Shown here piece by piece: positions 1 through 8,928 of a stretch of DNA of 64,000 nt. This DNA is from Synechococcales cyanobacterium S06 (GTDB lineage: Bacteria; Cyanobacteriota; Cyanobacteriia; Cyanobacteriales; JAABRE01). The position numbers and the translations under genes were made by a program. How positions within the stretch are numbered: position 1 is the stretch's first letter; each line of letters opens with the position of its first letter. The DNA lies in contig JAABRE010000003.1 in assembly GCA_011391125.1 (NCBI GenBank), positions 39,018 through 103,017 on the forward strand. The letters are read 5' to 3'. The notes below the pieces were generated by a model. It was not told the DNA's origin. It made no database searches and worked only from the letters and a program-made list of their open reading frames with translations.

Positions 1-2330
1 CAATTCGACGCGCAATTTTGCAGAAATTTAACGAAATTAAAGGGTGGAATTGCGAAAATATTGACCAATTATATGACCTAATTACTGACAAAAAAGAGGC
101 CAATTCCATCGTTAATAATATCAAAATTTGTGATCCAGCAGTAGGTTCAGGTCACTTTTTAGTTTCCGCTTTAAATGAGCTTATTGCCATAAAAAGCGAG
201 TTGAAAATCCTGTTAGATAAGGAGGGTAAAACTTTAAGGGATTATGACATTGAAGTAGTAAACGATGAATTAATTATTACCGATGATGATGGTAATTTAT
301 TTCAATATAATCCGCAAAGCAAAGAAAGTCAAAGAATACAAGAAACCCTATTTCATGAGAAACAAACTCTCATTGAAAACTGTTTATTTGGGGTGGATAT
401 TAATCAGAATTCGGTGAAAATTTGCCGATTAAGATTGTGGATTGAACTCCTTAAAAATGCTTATTATATCCCTTTCCGAACCCCCCTTGATCCCCCCTTG
501 CAAATGGGGGAGAGAGAGAAAAGAATGTTGCCCTCACCCCCAGCCCCTCTCCCACAGGGTGAGGGGAGAATGTTGCCCTCACCCCCAGCCCCTCTCCCAC
601 AGGGTGAGGGGAGAATGTTGCCCTCACCCCCAGCCCCTCTCCCACAGGGTGAGGGGAGAATGTTACAAACTTTGCCGAATCTTGATATTAATATTAAGTG
701 TGGTAATTCATTAATCAGCAAATTCCAGTTAAATTCTGATTTAAAAAAGGTTTTAAAACAGAGTCAATCTAATATTGAAAGCTATAAAAATGCGGTTAAA
801 AACTACAAAAACGCTACTAATAAACAGGAAAAAAGGGAATTAGTCAGGTTAATTAATAATCTTAAATGGACATTTAGAGATACTTTAACCGAAAGTAAGC
901 CTAAAAAAGCTAAACTAAGAAAATTAGCAGGTGAATTGTATAATTTAGAGCATCAAATTAGCTTATTTGAGGGGTCAAAAGCGGAAAAAAAAGCAAGAGA
1001 AAAACAGAGAAATAAGTTAAATAATGAGGTTGATAAATTAACAGTTGAAATCGAGGAATTAGACATTGGTAAAATTTATCAAAAAGCATTTGAATGGAGA
1101 TTCGAGTTTCCTGAAGTATTAGATAATGAGGGTAATTTTGTTGGTTTTGATGTGATAATTGGTAATCCTCCTTATATATTTGCTAGAAATAGTAATGAAA
1201 AAGGTTTTACACTATCTAGCAAAGCTTATTTATACAATAATTATGAATTGGCCGAATATCAAGTTAATTTATATCCTTTATTTATAGAAAAGGGATGTTT
1301 ATTACTTAAAGAAAATGGTTGTTTTGCTTATATAACTCCTAATAATTGGTTAACCATAAATACCAATAAAAATTTGCGTTATTTTATCTTAAATAAATCG
1401 AATATAAAAGTTATTAATTGTTTAGGTCAAATTTTTGATAATGCAGCAGTTGATACTTCTTTAATTATTTTTGATAATTATAAATCAGAATCGAAAATTT
1501 CACTGTTAGAATATACTGATAGATTTAACTTAATTAAAGAAACTGAGACTAACTATTTTCTTAACCAAAAAGATTACCTAATTAATATAAATATTCTCAA
1601 AAATGATGACGCATTTAATTTAATCAATAAAATTGAAAATAAGTCAGTTTTATTAAAATCAATTGCTGATGTAAAATCAGCTTTAAAAGCCTACGAAATT
1701 GGTAAAGGTAATCCTCCACAAACTAAAGAAATGAAACAAGAAAGAATTTATCATTCTCAAACCCAAATAGATAAAAGTTATCTTAAATATTTAAAAGGTA
1801 AAGATGTTTGTCGTTATTATTTAGGATGGAGTGGAGAATATTTAAAATATGGTAAAAATTTAGCTGAACATAAGGGCAATTTTAACTTATTTTCTACCCC
1901 AAGAATTTTAGTTAGACAAATTCCCTCAAAACCTCCCTATTGTATTAATGCAAGTTTTACTGAGGAAACTATCTTAAATGACTTAAATTCTATGAATGTT
2001 ATTAACATAACAATTGAACCAGAATTAGTATTAGGAGTTTTAAACTCAAGGTTAATATCTTATTGGTTTGTTCACAAATTTGGTAAACTTCAAAGAGGTA
2101 CTTTTCCTCAGTTTAAAGTTAATGAATTAGCAATTTTTCCTATCCCTAAAAACTTGGAAAAACAGAGATTTAATTTAATAAATTTAGTTACTCAAATTAT
2201 TACTCTTAAAAAATCTAATCCTCATACAAATACCAGTGAATTAGAGAGAGAAATAGACTTATTGGTTTATGAATTATACGGGTTAACTGAGGAGGAAATT
2301 GCTATTATTGAAAATAACTTACAGCCCTAA
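1..2330 (+). CDS. Class I SAM-dependent DNA methyltransferase / restriction enzyme, C-terminal part (left end missing)
   Basis: The reading frame is already open at position 3 (IRRAILQKFNEI), so the TTG at 18 is not the start and the N-terminus lies outside the window. Adenine-methyltransferase motifs are visible: motif I (CDPAVGSGHFL, about codon 45 from position 3) and motif IV (IIGNPPYIFA, near 1156-1185). A lysine-rich coiled segment separates them (about 740-1080), and the C-terminus (LEREIDLLVYELYGL) is typical of Eco57I/BREX-like methylases with target recognition in the same chain. Between motif I and the coil, a proline-rich stretch is encoded by dispersed repeats (480-665) and keeps the frame. 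It probably methylates adenine for DNA protection. Whether an N-terminal nuclease exists cannot be seen. Confidence 0.85.
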   Translation, partial: IRRAILQKFNEIKGWNCENIDQLYDLITDKKEANSIVNNIKICDPAVGSGHFLVSALNELIAIKSELKILLDKEGKTLRDYDIEVVNDELIITDDDGNLFQYNPQSKESQRIQETLFHEKQTLIENCLFGVDINQNSVKICRLRLWIELLKNAYYIPFRTPLDPPLQMGEREKRMLPSPPAPLPQGEGRMLPSPPAPLPQGEGRMLPSPPAPLPQGEGRMLQTLPNLDINIKCGNSLISKFQLNSDLKKVLKQSQSNIESYKNAVKNYKNATNKQEKRELVRLINNLKWTFRDTLTESKPKKAKLRKLAGELYNLEHQISLFEGSKAEKKAREKQRNKLNNEVDKLTVEIEELDIGKIYQKAFEWRFEFPEVLDNEGNFVGFDVIIGNPPYIFARNSNEKGFTLSSKAYLYNNYELAEYQVNLYPLFIEKGCLLLKENGCFAYITPNNWLTINTNKNLRYFILNKSNIKVINCLGQIFDNAAVDTSLIIFDNYKSESKISLLEYTDRFNLIKETETNYFLNQKDYLININILKNDDAFNLINKIENKSVLLKSIADVKSALKAYEIGKGNPPQTKEMKQERIYHSQTQIDKSYLKYLKGKDVCRYYLGWSGEYLKYGKNLAEHKGNFNLFSTPRILVRQIPSKPPYCINASFTEETILNDLNSMNVINITIEPELVLGVLNSRLISYWFVHKFGKLQRGTFPQFKVNELAIFPIPKNLEKQRFNLINLVTQIITLKKSNPHTNTSELEREIDLLVYELYGLTEEEIAIIENNLQP
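531..665 (+). repeat. Three tandem 45-bp GC-rich repeat units inside the methylase gene
   Basis: Units start at 531, 576 and 621 with exactly 45-bp spacing. Each begins CCCTCACCCCCAGCCCCTC and contains a CCCTC...GAGGG inverted repeat. Because 45 is a multiple of 3, each unit adds 15 residues (PSPPAPLPQGEGRML) without shifting frame. The preceding 480-530 (CCCCCCTTGATCCCCCC, then GGGGG) is a related GC-rich hairpin repeat. Base composition differs sharply from the AT-rich gene around it. Confidence 0.95.
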
Positions 2331-2390
2331 TTTTTACTTGGGAAAAAATTTCTAAATATCTTTTCTCCGTAAAAATCTTTACCTTTTATT

Positions 2391-2496
2391 TATAGCATTT
2401 TCAGATTAAATGAGATACAACCCCTCACCCCCCTACCCCCCTCATCCCAAAGGGAGAGGGGGAAAAGAGTCCTCATAAATTTGGCAAGTGCTATAT
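2391..2496 (+). repeat. MITE-like dispersed repeat, copy 1
   Basis: A ~105-bp element bounded by TATAGCA and TGCTATA terminal inverted repeats. It has a core AGATTAAATGAGATACAA, then CCCCTCACCCCCCTACCCCC, then a GGGAGAGGGG arm. Further copies lie at 13441-13547, 51973-52078 (reverse orientation) and 63004-63107. No coding capacity. Confidence 0.85.
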
Positions 2497-2516
2497 ATAG
2501 CAATCATATATCGTTA

Positions 2517-2546
2517 TGTAGAGACGTTGCCTGCAACATCTCTACA
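2517..2546. repeat. 30-bp palindromic repeat (TGTAGAGACGTTGC type)
   Basis: Near-perfect palindrome with half-sites TGTAGAGACGTTGC and GCAACATCTCTACA. A perfect copy lies inside the MmeI-like gene at 42242-42271. Sits downstream of both flanking convergent genes and could form a hairpin in either transcript. Confidence 0.85.
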
Positions 2547-2604
2547 GTAAGGGTTTGGTAAAAACAATTTTTTACAACTAATTTAGCATTGCTATAACAC
2601 CTAG

Positions 2605-5600
2605 TTAATTCTCATTTGTTAAAGGAATTGTTACGATAAAAGTTGATCCTTCATTTATTTTGCTTTCAAAAGTAATAGCTCCTTGATGTAATTCTACACA
2701 TTTTTTCACAATACTTAATCCTAAACCTGTTCCTTGAATTGTACCGACATTATTAGCTCGATGAAATGATTCAAATAAATGTTTTTGGTCTTCGGGAGGA
2801 ATACCAATTCCTGAATCTTTAATTCTAAAGGTAATATTTTGCTCCTCCATAATTAAGTCTAAATTAATTGGACCTCCCTGGGCAGAATATTTAATACTAT
2901 TAGATAATAAATTGAGCAGAATTTGTCGAATTAATTTTTGATCAAGATAAACATTATTGTTTCTATTTTTTCCCTCTAAAGCAAAGATTAAACTATGTTT
3001 ATCTGTGCTAATTTGTAAGTCTTGAATGACAGATTGACAAAATTCTGGTAAGTCAAAATAACTCGGATTAAATGATAGTTTTCCTGTTTCAGCCCGATTA
3101 AGTAAAAGAATATCATCTAAAAGGGTGGTACTATGTTTAATGTAAGTTTGAATTGTGCTTAAATGCTCTTTTTTTTGTTCTTCTGAAAGTTTATGACCAA
3201 AGGTTTTCAGAATACCCACAGATGAGCCAATAACTGCTAAAGGTGTTCTAAATTCATGGGAAGTCATGGAAATAAAACGAGATTTTAATTCATTTAATTC
3301 CTGTTCTTTTTCTAGGGATTTTTTTAAGGCAATTTCTGTGTTTTTTCGTTCGGTAATATCCCGGGCGATCGCATAAATTAACTGTTCTTCAGGAGCGGAA
3401 ACACAGTTCCAAGAAATCCATTTATATTCACCATTTTTACAACGATAACGGTTTTCAAAATCATTAACTTTGTAGGGATATTTTGAAGTAATTAAGTGAT
3501 CCATAACTACGATGGTTTTTTCTTGATCTTCGGGATGAACAAAATCAATAAAAGGGTGTAATTTTAAATCTTCACTGGTATAACCTAATGTGTTTTTCCA
3601 AGCAGGATTTAAGCGTTTAAATTGGCATTCAAAATTTATAATGCTAATTAGATCAAGCGAAATATCAAAGTAACGATCACGTTCATTTTCCGCTTGTTTT
3701 TTGTTAGTAATATCCTCTAAAATAGCAATAAAATAATCTGGTTTTCCCAGGGGAGTTTTCACAAGGGAACTTCTTAAATGTACCCAAATTGCTGAACCAT
3801 TTTTGTGACGATAACGTTTATCTTCAGAAACATGATCAATTTCGCCTTTTAAAAATAATTGTAATTCCTGATCTGCGAATTCTAATTCTTCAGGATCAAC
3901 CAGATCAAAGACGATTTTTTCCTGTAATTCCTCCTCAGAATAACCAAAAATGTCGATAAATTGCTGATTAAATTTGAGAAAATGCCCATCCAAACTAACA
4001 AGAACAATGCCAACTCCTGCTTGTTCAAAAATAGTCCGAAAATTAGTTTCTCTTATTTTTTTGTCCGTAATATCTCGACAAATACAAATTAAAGTACCAT
4101 CATCCATTAAAGTTAAGGAGACATCTTCGAGAATAATATTACCATCTTTTTTCTTACCGATCGCCTCTCCTTGCCAATGTTTTTCTTGAGCTAAAAGGGA
4201 AAAGACATTTTCTTCAAAGCGATTAATTTCCTGTTGGGAATATAATTCTTGCCAAGATTTACCGATTAATTCGGATAAATCATGATAACCAAATAAAGTT
4301 AGGTGAGAGTGATTAAGATAAGTGTATTTGCCATCTTTAAGAATAGCAATTCCATCAATAGCAGCTTCCATGACAGCAAATTTTTCTTTGAGGGCATTTT
4401 CTGCTTCTTTTTTAGCCGTAATATCGTAACGAATAGCAATATATTGCCAAGGTTTATTATTATGATTTAAAAAGGGAATAATAACAGTATCAAGCCAATA
4501 AAAAGTACCATCTTTTTGGCGATTTTTCACCTCACCTCGCCAAATAGTTCCCTGACTAATAGTTTGCCAAAAATTGTGCCAAAATTCCCGTGAATGATAA
4601 CCGGAATTAAGCATTTTGTGACTGTTACCAATTAATTCCTCTTTACTATATTGAGAAATTTCACAAAAGTTATCATTAACATAAGTAATCACACCTTTGG
4701 GATTCGTAATAGCAACAATGGCGGCTTGATCTAAGGCTAATTTAAAGTCAGATAATTCTCTATTAGTTCGTTGTAATTGTTTAGTGAGTTTTTCTAAAGT
4801 GATTTGATAATTTTTACTTTCTGTGATATCTCGATACATCCAAAGGTTGCCAGAATAAGTATGTTCAAGAATAATAGGAATATAATCTATTTCAAAGATA
4901 CGGCCATCTTGAAATTCAATTTTTTCATTAATTATCATTTTTTGTTCATTGATAATTGTTTGATAACGTTCACTAAATTCAGTGGTAAAATAATCTTGAT
5001 AAGCGATAAAAAAATCTGAAAAATTAGCACCAATTAAGGTAACAGGAGTCTCCTCAATTTCAAAAATATCACAAAAAGATTGGTTAATAAGAATTACTCT
5101 CTGAGTTTCATCTAAAATTAAAACTCCATGTTGTAAATTTTCCATTAAAGTAGTTAACCTTGAGGTCGTGGCTTGAAGTTCAATTGTCCTTAGTTTAACC
5201 CTAAATTCTAATTCTTGATTAATGGTTTTCAAAGCTTGTTCATATTCCACACGTTCCGTAATATCTCGGTAAATACTTAATAATAATTCCTCATTTTGAA
5301 TCCGAATTACTGAACTTGATATTAAGAGGGTTTTTTGGTCTCCTGATTTAGTTTTAATAGTGGTTTCTAGGTTATTAATTGGTTTTTTTTCTCGTAATTT
5401 AGTCCGATACTTAATTGCTTTTAATTTTTCCCTTTCATCTGGATATAAAGAATTAAAATAACGCTCATTATTATTGGCCTCAGAGTGAGAATAACCAGTA
5501 ATTTCTGTCATTGCTGGGTTATAAAGCACAAATTTTCCTTTAATATTATTAATGGTAATTCCTTCATTAGCTGTACTAATAACTTGATTGAGTAATTGGG

Positions 5601-7710
5601 TTTTATCTTGTAAGGATTTTTGGATATTTATCCTTTCTAATTCGCTACTAATTCTCGTGGCAAAAATTTCCATGATTTCTTTTTTTAACTCAATATTTTC
5701 TAAAGGTTTTATTCCCAGAGCTACTATTACTCCTAAAACCTTACCTTCTGAATCAAGAAGTGGAATACCTAAGTAACTTTCTGACTTAAGTTTCTTTGTA
5801 ACTAAACTGTGGGGAAAAAGTTTTTGAAGATTCTGTTTATAGAGACAAAAAGTTTTATTCTTGATTACTTGTTCGCTAGGAGTATTAGCTAAATCATATT
5901 CAAAATTATCAAGGATTTGACCGTTAGCATAATTAGCAATAGTTTTAATTTTATTATTATTAATTAGTTTGCCAATGATAATATATTCAATATCTAAAGA
6001 TTGAGAAATATATTTAACTAAGGACTGAAAAAAGTTCACTCCTTTTGCTTGATAAACTCCCTCGACAATAAAGCGTAAAACCGCCTCAATTTTGGTCCGT
6101 TTTTTCACTTCATCTTCTAATTGTTCACAGACTTCTTTTAAATTTGTCACCCTTGATTTAACCTGTATTTCTAACTGATTAGTGAGCTTCTGTAAACTTG
6201 CTTGAATTTGCTTACGTTCTTCGATTTGCTGTGTTAGTTTTCGATTAGCTACGCTATATTCAAAATTGCTTTTCTGTAATTTTTTTTCGATATTTTTTCT
6301 CTCAATGGCATAATAAATAGAACGGATTAATAATTGCTTATTACTATTAATTCCACTGAGAAAATCATCTTTGGTTAAGTAATCTTGTGCTCCGTAATGC
6401 AAGCACCGCAACGGAAAATCAACTTCATCAGCTACCATGGAACTTAACACCACAACAGGAATATCTGGACAGTGTTTTTTTACTATTAATAAGGTGTCTA
6501 ATTCCTGACTATCAGGTAAGTTTAAATCCAAAATAATCACCTCAAATGTGTTCTTATTTAATTCCGTTAAAGCCTCTTGTAAAGTTAAAACATGAGTAAC
6601 GGATATTTCTAAAATAAAAGGATTTTTATTCTGCAATATTTTAGTAATAATGGTGGCCTCTGTACGAGAATCTTCTACTAATAAAACTTGAATTATTTTT
6701 TTACTATGATCTATATTTTCCTGTTCATTTTTAATATAAAATAACTCTTTTTTTTCCTCTTCTAAAAGAGTTATTTTATTTTGTAAAATATTAATCAGTA
6801 AGGACATTTCCACCGGGTTTAATGATTGTAAAATAGACGTACGACTAACAATTCCTTGCAATTCTCCCCCTTGATTACAAATTATCAAATGATTAACTTT
6901 ACGTTGGAGCATTTCTTGTTGAGCATCCCATAAATAATGTTCTGGTGTTAAATAAAATAAAGGTAAATTGATCAAAGAACTTGCTTCAACTGTGTCCAAA
7001 TTTAAGCCAAATACTTGAGATTGGACAATATCACTTTCAGTAATTAAACCAAGGGGAATATGCTTCGTTTTTTCTTGAGTAATTACCACCGAACTAATTT
7101 TATAATGATTTAATAACTCAGCTATTTTTAATAAGGAGGTTTCCGGTGTAGCACAAATAACCTTTGAGGTCATTATTTCTTTAATTTTTCTGAGTTTAAG
7201 TAAATCAGTCGGTCGTAAAATTTGACGTATAGATTCGGTGGAAATTAAACCGATAATCTGATTTTGATTATCCAGAATAGGAAGATGTCTAATCTTATAT
7301 TGACGAAATAAATTTAAAGGGATAAAAATATCTTTTAACTCTGATTCTTTCAAAGTAATTAACTTCCGAGTCATTACCTGATCTACTGTAACCAGTTTAA
7401 AATCTATATTCTCTACCGTTAATCTTAATATATCTCGTTCAGTTAATAAACCAATTAACTGATTATTTTCTACCACTAAAACACAACTAATTGTCAATTT
7501 TTGACTTTCATTAGTGGTTAATTCAGGTGCAATCGTACAATTATCATTAGTTTGATTCAATAAAGTTAAAACTTCTAATAAACAGGTTTGAGGTGACACC
7601 ATCACAGGAGAATATTCAATCACAGATTGAACGGAAATCGACTCAAGAAAAGATGATTTACTAAAGTCTAAATCAGAAATTGTGTTATTAGTAGATAAAT
7701 TTGTATTCAT
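2605..7710 (-). CDS. Giant hybrid sensor histidine kinase: 4 CBS, REC, GAF, 6 PAS, HisKA, HATPase
   Basis: About 1701 residues, counted from the ATG at 7710; the TTG 12 bases upstream is a less likely start. Domains in order: four CBS motifs (about 30-310); a receiver domain with phospho-acceptor D395 (VIILDLNLPDSQ); coiled coil; GAF (about 540-695); six PAS/PAC modules (about 700-1465); HisKA with phospho-His about 1485 (SMTSHEFRTPL); HATPase with N-box (LLSNSIKYS), G1 (DSGIGIPPE) and G2 (GTGLGLSIV). No transmembrane segment is evident, so it is probably cytosolic. It is last in a same-strand run after a REC-kinase (about 37 bp gap) and a REC-GGDEF-EAL protein, likely one operon. The CBS tetrad suggests adenine-nucleotide sensing; the ligands of GAF and PAS domains cannot be told. 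Confidence 0.9.
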   Translation of the reverse strand: MNTNLSTNNTISDLDFSKSSFLESISVQSVIEYSPVMVSPQTCLLEVLTLLNQTNDNCTIAPELTTNESQKLTISCVLVVENNQLIGLLTERDILRLTVENIDFKLVTVDQVMTRKLITLKESELKDIFIPLNLFRQYKIRHLPILDNQNQIIGLISTESIRQILRPTDLLKLRKIKEIMTSKVICATPETSLLKIAELLNHYKISSVVITQEKTKHIPLGLITESDIVQSQVFGLNLDTVEASSLINLPLFYLTPEHYLWDAQQEMLQRKVNHLIICNQGGELQGIVSRTSILQSLNPVEMSLLINILQNKITLLEEEKKELFYIKNEQENIDHSKKIIQVLLVEDSRTEATIITKILQNKNPFILEISVTHVLTLQEALTELNKNTFEVIILDLNLPDSQELDTLLIVKKHCPDIPVVVLSSMVADEVDFPLRCLHYGAQDYLTKDDFLSGINSNKQLLIRSIYYAIERKNIEKKLQKSNFEYSVANRKLTQQIEERKQIQASLQKLTNQLEIQVKSRVTNLKEVCEQLEDEVKKRTKIEAVLRFIVEGVYQAKGVNFFQSLVKYISQSLDIEYIIIGKLINNNKIKTIANYANGQILDNFEYDLANTPSEQVIKNKTFCLYKQNLQKLFPHSLVTKKLKSESYLGIPLLDSEGKVLGVIVALGIKPLENIELKKEIMEIFATRISSELERINIQKSLQDKTQLLNQVISTANEGITINNIKGKFVLYNPAMTEITGYSHSEANNNERYFNSLYPDEREKLKAIKYRTKLREKKPINNLETTIKTKSGDQKTLLISSSVIRIQNEELLLSIYRDITERVEYEQALKTINQELEFRVKLRTIELQATTSRLTTLMENLQHGVLILDETQRVILINQSFCDIFEIEETPVTLIGANFSDFFIAYQDYFTTEFSERYQTIINEQKMIINEKIEFQDGRIFEIDYIPIILEHTYSGNLWMYRDITESKNYQITLEKLTKQLQRTNRELSDFKLALDQAAIVAITNPKGVITYVNDNFCEISQYSKEELIGNSHKMLNSGYHSREFWHNFWQTISQGTIWRGEVKNRQKDGTFYWLDTVIIPFLNHNNKPWQYIAIRYDITAKKEAENALKEKFAVMEAAIDGIAILKDGKYTYLNHSHLTLFGYHDLSELIGKSWQELYSQQEINRFEENVFSLLAQEKHWQGEAIGKKKDGNIILEDVSLTLMDDGTLICICRDITDKKIRETNFRTIFEQAGVGIVLVSLDGHFLKFNQQFIDIFGYSEEELQEKIVFDLVDPEELEFADQELQLFLKGEIDHVSEDKRYRHKNGSAIWVHLRSSLVKTPLGKPDYFIAILEDITNKKQAENERDRYFDISLDLISIINFECQFKRLNPAWKNTLGYTSEDLKLHPFIDFVHPEDQEKTIVVMDHLITSKYPYKVNDFENRYRCKNGEYKWISWNCVSAPEEQLIYAIARDITERKNTEIALKKSLEKEQELNELKSRFISMTSHEFRTPLAVIGSSVGILKTFGHKLSEEQKKEHLSTIQTYIKHSTTLLDDILLLNRAETGKLSFNPSYFDLPEFCQSVIQDLQISTDKHSLIFALEGKNRNNNVYLDQKLIRQILLNLLSNSIKYSAQGGPINLDLIMEEQNITFRIKDSGIGIPPEDQKHLFESFHRANNVGTIQGTGLGLSIVKKCVELHQGAITFESKINEGSTFIVTIPLTNEN

Positions 7711-7747
7711 GATAATTACCAACTAAAAATGAGGTTAATTTAATTAA

Positions 7748-8881
7748 TTACAAGGAAAAAGTGTCAAGGGAATCTTCGCAAATACTGCTATTTATTGGTA
7801 AAATAATCTGAACTGTGGTTTGTTTTCCTACTATACTATTGATGAATAATTTTCCTTGATATATTTCGAGTAATTTCTGAACCATTGCTAAACCTAATCC
7901 TGAACCTTGTTGCTCATAAAGTTGGCGCTCAAACTGCCTATAAGGACCTATTTTTTGGATTTGTTCAGGGGACATTCCTCGGCCTTCATTACTAATAAAT
8001 AAATGAAATTCCTGTTTTTTCACTTTCGTCGTAATTTTAACAGGAGTTCCAGGAGGCGAAAATTTAAAAGCATTATCAACCAATTCACTGACAATTTTCT
8101 TAAAATGTTCTTCGGAAATTTGGATAATTTTTTCCTCGACATCTAATTCTAAATCCGTTGTTCGTTCCCATTTTTTAGCTTGTTCTAAGGAGACAAAATT
8201 TAAAATATTTTTAGTTTGACAGGGAATGATTGATTCTCTTATTTGTTTCAATTTCTCCGGGTTTTTCGTCGTTAATTCAAGATTCGCATAAAGCAGAAAA
8301 TTTTTAGTTAGTTTTTCTAACCTTAAACTAGAAGTTATAAATCCGTCAGTTATTTCTTCGATCTCTTCATCATTTAAATTATGATAAAATTGTTTCAAAA
8401 ATTCTGCTGATAAAATCATTCCATTTAAGGGAGTATTTAATTCATGGGAAAGGGAGGAACTAATTTCCTTAGAAATTTGAGCAATTTCCTCTTGATAATG
8501 ATGCTGAATTGTCTCCTGTTTTTTGAAACAAGCATTAATTGCACCTAATAATTCTTCAGGTGTAAAAGGTTTAGTCAAGTAATCATCGCCGCCAATTTCT
8601 ATCCCTTGACGCATATCACTTTTATCCACTTTAGCTGTTAAAAAAATGAAAGGAATTAAGGCGGTTTGTTCGTCTTTTCTAATACTTTTTAAAACACCAT
8701 AACCATCCATTTTCGGCATCATTATATCGCATAAAATTAGGTCGGGAATGGTTTGTTTAGCTAACTCTAAACCTTCGGCACCATCCACTGCAACAAGGGG
8801 ATCAAAACCGGCTAAATGTAAAATTTGTTCGATATTCGCTCTGATCGCAGATTCATCTTCAATAACAAGAATTTTTTTCAT
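7748..8881 (-). CDS. Response regulator-histidine kinase (REC-HisKA-HATPase)
   Basis: 377 residues. An N-terminal receiver domain (1-120) carries phospho-acceptor D52 (LCDIMMPKMDG) and the conserved K in LTKPFTPEE. HisKA follows with H146 (SLSHELNTPL), then HATPase with N-box (ELVDNAFKFSPP), G1 (NEGRGMSPEQ) and G2 (GSGLGLAMVQ). No sensor domain is present, so input probably comes through phosphorylation of its own receiver, as in cyanobacterial REC-kinase phosphorelay proteins. A good Shine-Dalgarno (AAGGAG) precedes the ATG. It lies between the REC-GGDEF-EAL gene (47 bp gap) and the giant kinase on the same strand, so co-transcription and a shared relay are likely. All catalytic residues appear intact. 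Confidence 0.92.
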   Translation of the reverse strand: MKKILVIEDESAIRANIEQILHLAGFDPLVAVDGAEGLELAKQTIPDLILCDIMMPKMDGYGVLKSIRKDEQTALIPFIFLTAKVDKSDMRQGIEIGGDDYLTKPFTPEELLGAINACFKKQETIQHHYQEEIAQISKEISSSLSHELNTPLNGMILSAEFLKQFYHNLNDEEIEEITDGFITSSLRLEKLTKNFLLYANLELTTKNPEKLKQIRESIIPCQTKNILNFVSLEQAKKWERTTDLELDVEEKIIQISEEHFKKIVSELVDNAFKFSPPGTPVKITTKVKKQEFHLFISNEGRGMSPEQIQKIGPYRQFERQLYEQQGSGLGLAMVQKLLEIYQGKLFINSIVGKQTTVQIILPINSSICEDSLDTFSL

Positions 8882-8928
8882 GACGTAATTACTCCTTAAT
8901 ATAAATAATTCGGATTTAACCCCTTGAT

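Noticed and set aside
531..665. Possible CRISPR array (regular 45-bp spacing)
   Set aside because: The units are contiguous identical repeats with no variable spacers and are translated inside a gene.
442..721. Overlapping open frames on both strands across the 45-bp repeats
   Set aside because: They are open only because the repeat length is a multiple of 3 and lacks stops in several frames; only the methylase frame continues with family sequence.
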